The notes under the pieces were generated by a model, which saw only the letters and a program-made list of their open reading frames with translations, did not search any database and had not been told where the DNA came from. A stretch of 64,000 nucleotides of DNA from Adiantum capillus-veneris. Lineage: Eukaryota; Streptophyta; Polypodiopsida; Polypodiales; Pteridaceae. Location: the NCBI GenBank assembly GCA_014529385.2, contig CM043971.1, positions 84,487,340 to 84,551,339 on the forward strand, in the 5' to 3' direction. How positions within the stretch are numbered: the first letter of the stretch is position 1; each line of letters begins with the position of its first letter. Below, in pieces: positions 24,101 through 34,364 of the stretch. The position numbers were made by a program, and so were the translations under genes.

Positions 24101-25971
24101 TTGACATAAATCATGTACGCAGAAACTGAGCTTTTCATTGATTTATCAAAAGAAAGAGGATTTACAAGTGGAATAGTGCGACCACGCTCACTAGCATCTA
24201 TATACATGTTCTTTCCCCTGTAGGTGAAGTAAATTCTCCGTTCAGGGAACTTCATGTTGGCAGCCATGCGATCAAACCATGGTGCCCCTAGGATAACATC
24301 CTGATGTTGGAGGGGAGAGATGAAGAAGTCTTCTTTGTCGACATAGCTTTGGACATGAAGCCTCAACTTCCCAATCAAGGGAGTAACGGAGGCTTGTTTT
24401 CCCTTGAAAGCTGCATCAGCTGTTACTATATCTCCCATCTCAAAAGCTTGAATGCCCAACTTGGTGGCCAACTCTATTGATATGAAGTTGAGAGTAGAGC
24501 CAGGATCAAACAAGATGAAGGCATCATGCTCTCTTACCTTTCCCCAAGCATAGGAGAGTGATGATCCTTTGCAATGAGCATCCTCTTTTGGAGCTTCGAT
24601 GGTGGAAGCCCTAGGAGTCTCATTGCGAGTATTCTTCTTGGGGCAAGAACGATAGCCATGTCCTTGCTCCCCACACTTGAAACACTTATGGTCCTTGCGA
24701 AAAGCTTCAAGCTCTTCAGGAGAGAGTTTGTTTTTACCTTTGTAAACTCCCTTCTCCTTGGACCGATTGTTGTTGTTGTTGTTGGAAGTGCCTTGGGAAT
24801 TATTTTGAGCATTGGATTTCCCCTTTGCATCATTTTTATCTTTGTTTTCCATGGGCTTGACATTACGTCTAGCCCCTTGATGGAAATTGATGCGTGAAGC
24901 AACCATGGTGTGGTGGATTACTTCGGTAATAGTACCGGGCCGTTGAGAGTTGATATATTCGGCCATCTCTTCAGGTAATCCCGCACAGAATTGTTGTCTT
25001 TGCTCGGCAAAGTCTATCTTTTGAAAGACAGTAGCTTTGAGATGTAAATCCCAAAACTTATCTACATACTTGTTGATAGACTCATGAGAGAGGAGCTTCA
25101 AGCCGCGCCATTCGGTAAGAACTTTATCTTTAGTATCGCTTGGAAGAAATTGCTTCATGATGGAAACTCGTAGAGTTTTCCATGTCTTTGGGTCTTCTCC
25201 ATTGCCACGAAGGCTAGCCCACCATTGACGAGCTGATTTTTGGAAGTGCATAGCTACATGGCGTAGCTTGGAGGACTCTGTGAAGCCCTCGTCCCCAAAG
25301 GCCGCATCAAATTGCTGGATGAAGGCCAACACTTTGTCGGTAGCACCAAAGGTGCCATCGTAGGTGAGAAAAGAGATACTCTTTCCTCCCTCCTTGAACT
25401 TCTTTAGCTTTTGTGACCTTCGCCATGCAGGAAATGATTTGCGATGTCCTCCCCTCTTGTATTCTCTAGGAGAATAGCCATAACTTTCATCGGAAGAGAA
25501 GGAAGGTGAAGAAGAAGGAGAAGAGGGTGACCTCTTCCTAGCCCTTTTCTTCCTTTGTTTCCTCTCTTGCCTTTGAGAGTGATGAGGAGAAGGACTATGG
25601 GTTGCTCTTTTCCTCTTGGGAGGAGTAGGCGATCGTCTAGACCGCCTTCTTCGTGGAGCCACATCTTCAGAAGAACTTAGACTTTCATTGCTTTCTTTCT
25701 CTTTGGATTCCTCCTCTCGAATGGGAGAGAGTCTTCTTTTGGGGGTCTCTTCAAGAGGCCTCCTAAGCTCTCTCTCCTCTTGGAGAGGAAGGGAAATTCC
25801 ATAGGCATGAAGTTGTTGAGTAACTTCGGCTTGCAAGGTAGGGTTGCCCATAGCTTGTTGCAACCTAGTCACAAGGTAATTCACAAACATGGGAGCATCA
25901 TCATTAGCACCTTCATGTGCAAAATCAAAGCTATCAATGTTCATTCTACTCTCTTGATTATTGTCAGCCAT
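21190..25971 (-). CDS. gag-pol: Chromovirus Gag-Pol polyprotein (1593 aa)
   Basis: One uninterrupted frame. Residues 105-170 are Arg/Ser-rich (RRRRSRRSPTPPKRKR), like an RS domain. A Gag core spans about 200-345, with a CCHC zinc knuckle at C430, C433, H438 and C443. The aspartic protease site is FDPGST (488-493). Reverse transcriptase spans about 700-890, with VDYRALN and the catalytic FFDD (D837, D838). RNase H runs from about 980 (D984, E1021, D1046). The integrase has an HHCC finger (H1165, H1172, C1202, C1205) and D1235, D1296 and E1332, with the expected 35 residues between the last two. A chromodomain-like end spans 1537-1590 (RRYLIKFKNYPFEDAKWM), which defines the lineage and in relatives guides insertion toward marked chromatin. 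All catalytic residues are present. The start is the first ATG of the frame, about 400 bp inside the PBS. Confidence 0.95.
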   Translation of the reverse strand: MADNNQESRMNIDSFDFAHEGANDDAPMFVNYLVTRLQQAMGNPTLQAEVTQQLHAYGISLPLQEERELRRPLEETPKRRLSPIREEESKEKESNESLSSSEDVAPRRRRSRRSPTPPKRKRATHSPSPHHSQRQERKQRKKRARKRSPSSPSSSPSFSSDESYGYSPREYKRGGHRKSFPAWRRSQKLKKFKEGGKSISFLTYDGTFGATDKVLAFIQQFDAAFGDEGFTESSKLRHVAMHFQKSARQWWASLRGNGEDPKTWKTLRVSIMKQFLPSDTKDKVLTEWRGLKLLSHESINKYVDKFWDLHLKATVFQKIDFAEQRQQFCAGLPEEMAEYINSQRPGTITEVIHHTMVASRINFHQGARRNVKPMENKDKNDAKGKSNAQNNSQGTSNNNNNNRSKEKGVYKGKNKLSPEELEAFRKDHKCFKCGEQGHGYRSCPKKNTRNETPRASTIEAPKEDAHCKGSSLSYAWGKVREHDAFILFDPGSTLNFISIELATKLGIQAFEMGDIVTADAAFKGKQASVTPLIGKLRLHVQSYVDKEDFFISPLQHQDVILGAPWFDRMAANMKFPERRIYFTYRGKNMYIDASERGRTIPLVNPLSFDKSMKSSVSAYMIYVKESLKANNVSSNENDRNQEELDLSTFLKGFQDVFIDDIPMDLPPKRGDDDHRIELLPGSSPPNKPPYRVSQAQQEEIMRQVQELVDKGMVRPSSSPFCSPVLLVQKKDGTYRMCVDYRALNHITIKNRFPVPRVEDLFDKLQGSTYFSRIDLKSGYHQIRIVDEDILKTAFRTTFGLYEYLVMPFGLTNAPATFNRLMDKIFRPYRKFTGVFFDDIIIYSKSLEEHKQHLQVIFQALRENKLFLNQKKSEFFLQEIQYLGHIISHDGIRMDPSKLEVIKSWPNPRNLHELRSFIGMCAYYRRFIAKFSQVAGPLHDLTKKNVKFVWSAKEQNAFQKLKEKLTSQPVLVLPDLSKPFEVQCDACGDCLGAVLLQEGHAIAYESRRLNGDERVLGIYEKELLVVLHALDTWKHYLLGTPFILRTDHQSLKYFMTQTKLSDKQMRWANFLSQFNFHIAHIAGKHNQVADALSRRPKVNAVSIATHNDLSSMIDEYATDPDFRDIMSALALGKKEEPFTLQDGYLLHGNRLCVTHSLREKVMYESHAPPYAGHRGIQPTLRGVETYFYWPTMKVDIQEYVSKCVVCQKTKYDRGKQPGLLQPLPIPNSPWESISMDFIFGLPKSIHGNTGIWTIVDRFSKQAHFIPVKKTIKAHQMATLFISQIFKHHGLPTSIVSDRDPRMTSNFWKGLFENLGTRLNFSSAYHPQTDGQSEIANLTILDLLKTYVTEVDQRSQWEKYLPLVEYAYNNTVHTSTGEAPFEIIEGRPKSRLLLKVHGKIFASDEYSRDLQESFQKIREAIAISQQRQKAAADKHRRALMFKENDWVLLKFPKARLRQTTGKNPTGHQKYYAKLAKRYYGPFQILKPINETAYQLKLPNHWLIHNAFHVSLLKPYKGEPPIEPIIEDPPEVEDQEEVLQPEAILRHEDKVLRHGKIIRRYLIKFKNYPFEDAKWMQGVQLKDSMNLVNAYNATLE

Positions 25972-26373
25972 GTTAACAAAATTTTATGTATGTACTTAGT
26001 GTATGCTTTGGCAATTCAAAACCTTAGTTGCCACTCCTCTTAGCCTTTGAAAATCGGCTCTTAAGTATCTACACCCACGGCTCAAAGTGGTTAATTATAG
26101 AGAGTAGAGGAGTAGGTCTAACATAGCAGAGTTGCCAAGGGCTAGCTCCTTTCGGACTTCTTATGGCTCAATAATGGTAAAGCCGTAGGCAAGTCTAAAA
26201 AGACTCCATTATTAAGTCCAAAGCTCCCGAGGTGTGCACCATCCCCCACATAGTGGGCTTAACAAAACCGGTATTAGATCCCAGTTCCACTTACTCTATT
26301 ATAATTAACAACATCAACCATTTATAGGCTACTTAAGGACCTCTCTTCTTAAGCAAGAAAAGAGAAACCAAAT

Positions 26374-26385
26374 GCTCTGATACCA
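26374..26385 (-). other. Primer-binding site of chromovirus copy 1
   Basis: TGGTATCAGAGC on the minus strand, one base from the end of the 5' LTR, matches the initiator-Met tRNA 3' end. Confidence 0.92.
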
Positions 26386-26386
26386 A

Positions 26387-28010
26387 TGTAATGGAATTTG
26401 CCTATTCAATTTGAGAATAGCGGAATTTAATGAGAGTACTTTCAAGAAATGATTTTGTGAGCATAGCGGGTAGACATAATTGAAGATAGCAACATAATCA
26501 TAGCAATTAGTTAACTTGGCATAGACAATACTTTTGCAAGAGAGAGAATTTAGAGAACATGACAACAATTGAGGACCGGATTTATGTGGAGCCGGTCCCC
26601 CCTCCAATAGGCATTTGTATTATGATTTCTCCCATAAAGAGAGACTTGCTACAATACAGTCTTTGTGTTCCTTGTGACCTAGGTGATGCCATGAAGATGG
26701 AAGGCTTCATGCACCACAAACATAACATAAACTTGAAGAAAGCTTTAACTATCCCAAGCCTCAGTCCCAAGACCTCAAACACCTTCGAAGGTGGAGAGAG
26801 CTAGCAGGGAATGAGGGTAGGGAAGAGGAAGAAGAAACATTTCGTAGGAGAAAGAATTAGTTCCTCACTTATCATACTCTTGTTGCTAGCATACATAATA
26901 GCATAGTAATGAAGAAGAAGGAGATGTCAAGCTTAAGCATTGAAGCATGGCTCTTGGTTGGATTTGCACTCCATAGCCAAGAGTGTTGGTGTAGGCTCTC
27001 AACCTCTACTTGCTTGGAGAGGGAGCTCTTGCACTTTGCATAGCACACAATGAGAGTGCTTGTGAGTGTGTGTGGGTGAGTATACCCCCTAGGCACCCCC
27101 CTAGCTTGCTTGGGTCGACCCCCCCTTGTAGCTCATGCCTGAAGCTCATTGGACCCCTCCAGGCCTAGCCAATCACAAGCAGGAGCCATTACAAGCAACA
27201 TGGGTAGCCTTGGGACAAGTGTACCCCTTTCCCCTTTGAGAGAGAGGACTTGATAAATGCTAAAACAATTAGATAATTCATGTAATTTATCATTGGACCC
27301 CTTTGAAGCTTAGCCAATAGGCTTCAAGCAACACATGAAGGTAACATGGGTAGGGGCCTGACATGTGTCCTTGCTGCCTCTTCAAGTTGGGCTTCCCTTG
27401 TGTGTGTGAGTGGGTGTTCTCTCTCTAGCTCCTAGGAAAAGGGCTCGCCCCCTCTCTTGTAGGAATGATTTTGACTTTAGGTGATCAAGCACCTTACTCA
27501 TCAAGCATGACAAAGCACTTGAACTAGGGGGTGTTCCCACAAGCATCTCAGGCAAGCTTCTCAAGGCACCTCAAGTACTTTAATCATGCAGCAAGTCAAG
27601 CACCTCAAGCATGGAGCCAGTCAAGCACCTCAAGCATCTTAATCAAGCACCTCAAGCATGAAAAACACCTCAAGCATGACAAGCACCTCAAGCAGGACAA
27701 GCACCTCAAGCTTGGGCCGGGTTCCCACCTCAAGCTCAGCCCTAGCTTACTTAAGGTCAAAAGGACTTTTACACACATTTATTGGAGGTCTTCAATGAAG
27801 CTAACCCTAAGGTCTTATGCTCCATTGGTTAGCCTTGCTCTTTGATAGACCATCTCCCTTTTGGGCCCCTTTACATTGGCCCCGTGTTGAGATAGATCTA
27901 AAAGCACATACCTATATCTTAACACTTGTTCCCGTTTATTCTCCCACATTAAGTGATCAATTTAATATGAGAAAATCATTTGGGTTAGTTAGATATTAGA
28001 TTTTATGACA
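26387..28010 (-). repeat. Chromovirus copy 1, 5' LTR (1624 bp)
   Basis: Near-identical partner of 19206-20830. It holds the promoter for the element in this orientation. I did not pick a single TATA box with confidence. Confidence 0.95.
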
Positions 28011-28286
28011 CTTGCAATCCATGACCACCCCATCCCTTCACTAATTTTCACCATACATAGCAATCCTATATGGATTGTCCATATAAAGGATTAATTGCGC
28101 ATCTAAAATGTAGGCTGGTCCCTACGACCATTGTGACCTCCTCATTACTTACATTATAGCACAACAACTTTTTGACTTGAGCCCTTGCTACCACTTTAAC
28201 TCTCATGCAAGGTACCCGTCCATAGAAAACACAATAGTGGTGTATAAATTTGTGTGTGTGTGAGTGTGCGCGTGTGTGTGTGAGAG

Positions 28287-28323
<37 letters not shown>

Positions 28324-28374
28324 AGACTTGTTATGTCTGAGCAACATAGAGTCTCCTTATGCATGAAGGAGTGG
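28011..28374. other. Non-coding stretch with GT/GA repeat
   Basis: Begins with the right target repeat CTTGC. A mixed GT and GA tract spans about 28251-28321. No gene is seen. Confidence 0.6.
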
Positions 28375-28960
28375 TGTGTGAATGTGCCCAATAGCTTGTG
28401 GAATACTCTGTGAGAAGTAAATGTCCGATAGATGGATATCTACCACTTGAGCCAAGTTTCATATGCTTGATGGCAGGGGACCATGGAAGTGGTTGTGAGA
28501 TAAGTCAACACTCCCCAGCTTGGGGGAGTCACTTAATAATTGTGTGACCATCACGTGAGTGCAGTAGGAGGGGTTATTAAATTTTATTTTTCTCATATTT
28601 TCACATATAGGAGGGTACCATAAAATAAAATTGAGAAACAAATTCATAATTTAAATTGGAAAAGGGTGGATTTTATTTGTGAAAATTTAATAGATAAGGA
28701 GTTTTGGAAATAGTCCTTGAACGCACACAATATACACAATTTATACATGGTGACCCCCTTGAGCTCCCAAGTGTAGAATACATATGAATATGCTCTGGTA
28801 GGACCCCCAATGAGTTGTTTGAAGGAGCCTCCAACAAGTTGAGCTTTGGAAGCATCAGCAGACTGGATGGTAGAGGCATTTTTAGCAAGTTGGGATACAA
28901 TTTTGGGCAAGAGTTGAGACCGGTAGTAAAGGAGGTTGAAGAGAGATCCACTTCATTTGC
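28375..28960 (-). pseudogene. Leucine-rich-repeat protein fragment
   Basis: Two LRR pieces are visible on the minus strand. The downstream piece (about 28560-28375) reads DSPKLGSVDLSHNHFHGPLP, then SSI, a TGA stop, NLAQVVDIHLSD and SIPQAIG. This fits the plant LRR pattern of L..L.LS.N.F.G.IP..I. The upstream piece (about 28960-28750) contains VDLSSTSF, PSSLLMLPKLNLLEA and NNSLGVLPEHI, which is the same pattern. About 190 bp of unrelated or decayed sequence lies between them. No signal peptide, transmembrane segment or kinase is seen. It is probably a relic of an LRR receptor-like gene. Confidence 0.6.
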
Positions 28961-29988
28961 AGATAAAATGTCAAAATCGCATTATGTAGAAATTTCATAC
29001 CCATGATGTATAAATTACAGCATGTAGCTGCACATCATCAAGGGTGTGATTGTCATTATCAGTGCACAGCATCATAGCATGCTTCTATTTGCCAATGTAT
29101 CTTACAAGGATTTTATTTTTGCGAGCTTTTACAATTGGAACTGTTTTTTTGAGCTTTTGAACCCTAATTTTACATTAATGATATCATTAAGCATCATTGT
29201 GTAGTGGAAAAACTCAAGACCTCATAGTAAAATCCTTCAACAACCAAACACTTTTTAGAAATATGGAAGCATGTCTATGCTTATGCAAAATGAAACTTTA
29301 TAAAAAGCACCATTTGTATGTATTTTTTATCTTCTACGCAAAACGTGATTCTCAATAATTTTGCCATAGTCTCCTTTATATGGAGACCTCTTCATAAAAA
29401 AATTTTACACCCTTTCTTGGGCTCCCACATGGGATTTCCTTCACATAAACTCTTATTTCTATCACTTACGATTGTGTTATCTCACAAAAATCAACACAAG
29501 AGCCAATGGTGTCAACATAATCTAACTACATATGAAAGCTCCAATCAAAGTGATCTCCACATCATGTGGCCATCATGTACCAAACAAACACAAAAGAAGC
29601 ATCCAAATGAAAATGGAGCATACAAAAATGCCATGTCAATGTCATATGGCTGCCATGTACATAAAAACATAAATCAAAACATCAAGATGTGTACTGTTAA
29701 AATAATATTTCCTCAACCAAGTGTGCATCTGCAATCAACATTCACATGTCCACATGCAATGTCGGTCAAACATCTTTCATAGAGCACATCATCTAGCTCT
29801 AGACACATGCAATCCCTCATGTCTTCCGCAGAAGCTCGACCAAACCACCACACCCCACAAACAAGTCCAAAACATAGTCATGAGGCAACATTGCGATCAA
29901 CCACCTAACCATATAAAAAGTAAATTAGAAACCTAATGCAAACACATATATACTATAACATTCACTAGTATTATACTTTGGTCTACTC
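28961..29988. other. Non-coding stretch downstream of the split gene
   Basis: An open frame of 154 codons (29318-29782 +) has no recognisable motif and ordinary non-coding composition. A word of about 70 bp at 29371-29445 (CTCCTTTATATGGAG ... GGGCTCCCACATGGGATTT) recurs in degenerate form at about 31757-31825 and 31865-31905, inside an intron of the neighbouring gene. Confidence 0.5.
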
Positions 29989-32900
29989 TTATCGAAAGAA
30001 CAAAGAAGACCGCTCTGCCTTGCCTCTAAGAATAACACCATCAATCTCAATGGGGAAGATTACATCATCTATCATGTAGCTACAATCTGCTCGAAAAAAT
30101 CTCTCGATAATTTTCTCCCCTTCCTCTCTATCATAGTGTGTCACAGGATGGCCAATAAGATACCAAAGACACATGGTAATTAAGATCAAGTACTTGCAAA
30201 ACTAAATAACTCAAAGAATGAATGTCCTGGCTACAATGTTTTTAGTTAGGAAATTAAAATATGAAACTAAGTTTGCTATCTCACCGCCTCTCTAGTGAGT
30301 GGATTCCGATATTCCTTCTTGTTACACATGAGGGTCCATGTACGTAAGAGCACAAGTCCTACCCTAGTTGCATCTACAACAATAAAATCTCCAATATGCT
30401 CAGCCATGCACATGGTGACTAAAAACCCCTCATCGGCCAAAAACTCACGATCCATATCCATGCACCCTATCAATAGACCCCTGAAAAATGTGTTCCACTT
30501 GGGAACACATGAGTGTTACACTTGGGAACACTCATGCCCTCTACAAAAGTGAATAATGACATGTAATCATATAACCATAGTTAGTTGTAGGTACTACCCC
30601 AAAGAAAAGCTACTTACCCAATGGGATTGGTCCTAGACCATTCACAAGAAAACTTGTAGAAAAATCTACAAAGATAAGCCTAGCAACCTCACGACAAAGC
30701 ACACCATCTTTGCTATATAGATTTGTATTTTGTGTTGCAAAAAAATTGTGATGCTACAAGAAAACCAAAAATGAAACATGCTCAAAATCTTAGAACAATG
30801 CAATAATAAAATACAGATAAGTAAGCATTATGGAAATCTACCTATCAAGGGCAAACTTATCAATTTGTAATATATCCACAAGAAAAACAACTACAGTGGT
30901 TTGGCAATGGAACCCTGCAAGAATTATCCAAACTAGCTTTGAATTAGGAAATATGGAAGTCAGATTTGTAAACAATTTTATTAAACTTACCAACAGATTG
31001 TGTGATCGGCCTTCTCTCCCAAGCCTCTCGTCCAAGTGAAGACTCTGCAACAAATGAAGTAGTGTGTACTAATGAGGATGTAGTGGGCACATTAGAAGAG
31101 GGTTACATATGGGGTATAGTGGTTTCCAAAGAGGACCTGCCATGCTCCGTAGATGGCACAATGGGAGGCATTGGAGAAGGAGTGGGTATCCTTGATTTAA
31201 TTGGAGGCTCCATTTTCCCTTTACCCTTCTTGAGTACATTGCTTGCTAGTGGAATACTTTGAGAGCCACTCTCAATGGTGTTTTGAGTAACTCCATGAGA
31301 AACGGGAGGGAGAGACTCTTCTTGTGTCTCCTCTAAGTACTCATCACTCTCATTTTGAAACCCTTCACTCAATAGCCATATAGCACAATATCACATAAAA
31401 TAGCACTAAAGTAAGACATATACATTCTCAAAAGAAAATATCCACAAGTGTTAAGGTACTTGCTCTTTTGTAATTGAAACTCTTGCTTTGGAATAACTCC
31501 TAGTGGATAATCCAACCACCAAGGAAAATCATTGGCTTCCCATGTTGTCATATTCCTTTCAATCAAAGAGGGAGAGAACATTGTATTCTCATCATGCACA
31601 TTAATCCACTCTCTAGTGAATAATGGGGCTTCATTCAATTCATGTGTCTCAATGCATTTCATAACCCATCTACAAAAGTCTAGAGCATCATCCACTAAGA
31701 AAAACACATACACGCAATAATATATTAAATGACATGTATACAAAAAAAACGCCAGAGTCTCCTTTGTATGGAGCACACTTTTCCAGAAGAAACCATAAAC
31801 ACTATATTGGGTTCCCACAAGGGATTTAAGTGTTTTCAACATAGACATTATACACGCGCATATTATCAAAAAACCATCCACACCATATCGGGCTTCCACA
31901 GGGAATTAATGGATTTTTTGTAAACACAAAATGATATTTCATCAATCTCAAAATGGCCCACTGTCACTAAACCATGGCAAAAAAATGAAATGCTCTTTTT
32001 TTGCAAAGAGTGCAAGTAGAAGATGCAAACCTATAAATCACTCTCTTAGTTGACAACACAAGCTCCTGCATCTTCTCACTAGAGTCAAAAGGCTTCACTG
32101 CATCCTTTAGATAAATAAATGCCTACATACATAGTAACAATAAAAAACACACTCAACTTGATCTTGTGTAAATTAAAACATGTCTATATTCTATTAAAAA
32201 AAATGGTCAAATGTTCACCTGCAAAATATGATTTTTCATGCTCATCTTGTAGAATAGGTCAAAAGAGTTTGGAAGTGGTGGACCTTCTACTTGAATCCTT
32301 TCAATCATAAGTGTATCTTCCCCATGCAAAGTGAGCCCAATAAGTCTCCTTTTTCATGTAACTTCTAAAAAGCTTGTAATCACCAAAATGAAGATATTGT
32401 GGATCCTTAGACGTAGTGAGGCTCATGAGGTGCAAAATTATCTTTTTTCTACGATAAATAAGAACAACATATCGCTTAATCATATAGAAAAAAGAAATGG
32501 AACAAAAACAATTACAAATGAGACACTAATAGCTTCAGTACCTCTCAAGAGTGATTTTAGAGCTTGTCAAACAATAGAGTTTATCTCTAGCGATCTTTAA
32601 CATTCCAGGTTCATCCCATTTAATGCTAAAAATTAACTTGAAGAACTCATCACCATTAAGAGGATTGGCAATTGATAGGTACTTGTAGACCCTATCTTTC
32701 AATCGTTCCTCTTCTTCCTTTGTGGCCTTGTCAAGTCTCTTCTTCTTCTCAACATCATTAAGTCCAAGAGCATCTAGATTTGCTCTTTCTTTGGACATAA
32801 ATGCAGTGAAATCATCCTAATACAAAACATTGTATTGAAACCATATTTTTTTTAATTAATTACCCAACATGTAGAGTAGGTATCATCACCTTCCACACAA

Positions 32901-33834
32901 GTTGAGATATCAATCCACATGGAGTGTTGTACCATGGTGCAGCACCATGGTAATACTGTGCCTCCACAGTCATCTCCACCCTAACCCATTCTCTCATATC
33001 GGGTGTCATTTTTTGAAGGATTAACTCTTTATTTGCCATGCCAAATCTTTGAAACATATACACTTCATGAGTGATGTTTGGCATGACAATGCCCTAGAAA
33101 TGTTTCATAAAAATATAAAACAAAGAATTGAACACATGCATTGTTTGCAAAAGAAATGAGAGTCAACATGCTATTAACAAACTTACGCATTGGAAGTGTC
33201 AAGTGCAAGAAGCAACTCTGCTTCTTTTGCTCTAGAAAACTCAAGAAATTAGCAACAGACACTAACATGGTATTGACCATCTTCCGAATACTCTTATAAA
33301 AATAAAATAAAAATCATAATTTGTAAAAACAAAGCTTTACAACAAAAGAGTAAAAAAAGGTGAAAGATCTCACTATCTTTGATTCTATTCCACCATGTTT
33401 TTAGCCTATGGTTGCCATCCCATACCAAATGTTTTTCCCCTTTGAGCTCCTGCCACTCTCTACCAAGTGCTCCCTCAAAATCAACATTTATTTCTTACCA
33501 AAGTGGTCCCCATTCCTCCAAATTCATTGCGGTCACGAGAATGGTATCTCCTCTAGAATCCCCAACGGACACAAGAAAATTCCCCATACTTTCTAAATAC
33601 CCAGTAGAATCAAAAGAGGAAATGAGCCATTCTACATCATCTCTAGCAAACCTAACAACCTCATGCACCATGAGTCGACAAAGAACAGGAGGAGGCAATG
33701 TCTTCTTCTTGACATAAAACTGACTAAGAACATCTTTCGTCAAGCCAAGAAAAATTTGCTTGCCTAGGTGTTTGGAATGCTTATTCTCCTCATCCCCTTC
33801 ATGATTACTATCTTCTTCATTGTCTTAATATGTA
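29989..33834 (-). pseudogene. Decayed multi-exon gene with ParB/sulfiredoxin-like N-terminal domain
   Basis: A chain of coding-like blocks on the minus strand is separated by 60-340-bp intervals with GT/AG ends. My exons are about 33834-33374, 33292-33187, 33093-32890, 32816-32542, 32448-32219, 32122-32031, 31694-31460, 31367-30991, 30914-30842, 30753-30618, 30480-30285 and 30192-29989 (stop). Codon phase agrees at exons 3-4, 4-5, 5-6 (in the frame that 5 ends in), 7-8, 8-9 and 11-12, but not at the others. Exon 1 has DDVEWLISSFDSTGYLES, VSVGDSRG and later LVWDGNHRLKTWW. This is the order seen in ParB/Srx-fold domains, which end in a DG.HR motif. Exon 4 is a charged helix (EKKKRLDKATKEEEERL) and exon 8 is Pro/Ser-rich. 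Decay includes TAA at 33495-33497 and 31103-31105, a shift near 32350, and a T-run slip near 30740. The 5' end is lost in AT-rich DNA. I do not know the family name or function. Confidence 0.5.
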
Positions 33835-34173
33835 TTAAGTAGTATCTAATACTTTACGTTGTATGCTAGAAATATAATATCTGTAGAATGTAGCTTATAT
33901 CCTATATAGTATACAATCTATATACCATATGTAGTGTGCCCTATTTCTATACTTTTTTTTATAATATACTATATATACTCCATTTTTTATTATATATACT
34001 ATACTATATATTATACATATTAAATTATAATATTATAGACTCTATATTATATATATATAATATCTACTTTATCATAGTACTATATTACATATATATATCA
34101 TATAAATTTATTTACTATATAGTCTATTAATAGTATACTATATTATATACTCTATTTTATATCTATACGATAT
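33835..34173. repeat. AT-rich low-complexity DNA
   Basis: Almost only A and T, with many TATA and ATAT words. It abuts the 5' end of the split gene. A 64-codon frame here (33936-34130) is Tyr/Ile-rich translation of this composition. Confidence 0.9.
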
Positions 34174-34364
34174 ATGCATAAAACCTACTTTGTCTGAGAT
34201 TAATTTGATCCAAATCCACATCAAACACGCACAAAAAGGGGAGAGGCAAAGCTCCTCATCATCCGCACGAGCGCGGATGATGGGGGAGCTCTGTCTCCCC
34301 CTTTTTTTGCATGTTTGATAACTGTTTCGATCAAATTATCTCAGACAAAGTAGATTTTATGCAT
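34174..34364. mobile_element. Foldback (MITE-like) element, 191 bp
   Basis: The two halves are inverted copies. The left end ATGCATAAAAC..CTACTTTGTCTGAGAT pairs with the right end ATCTCAGACAAAGTAG..TTTTATGCAT. The centre CATCATCCGC/GCGGATGATG is separated by six bases. No coding capacity. No clear target duplication beyond AT-rich flanks. Confidence 0.8.

Larger units (their letters stand above)
19206..28010 (-). mobile_element. Full-length Ty3/gypsy chromovirus, copy 1
   Basis: Complete 8.8-kb LTR retrotransposon on the minus strand. Its LTRs (19206-20830 and 26387-28010) match except for about ten substitutions and one 1-base indel that I can see by eye. Flanking 5-bp repeats CTTGC (19201-19205 and 28011-28015) are perfect. 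The PBS is at 26374-26385 and the polypurine tract at 20831-20843, both next to the LTRs. One open gag-pol frame fills the middle. High LTR identity, a perfect TSD and an intact frame all point to a recent insertion that may still be capable of movement. Confidence 0.95.

Noticed and set aside
24574-24897. Plus-strand frame of 107 codons opposite the chromovirus gag (also 23332, 25616 and 51644)
   Set aside because: Antisense shadow of the intact gag-pol frame with no motif of its own.
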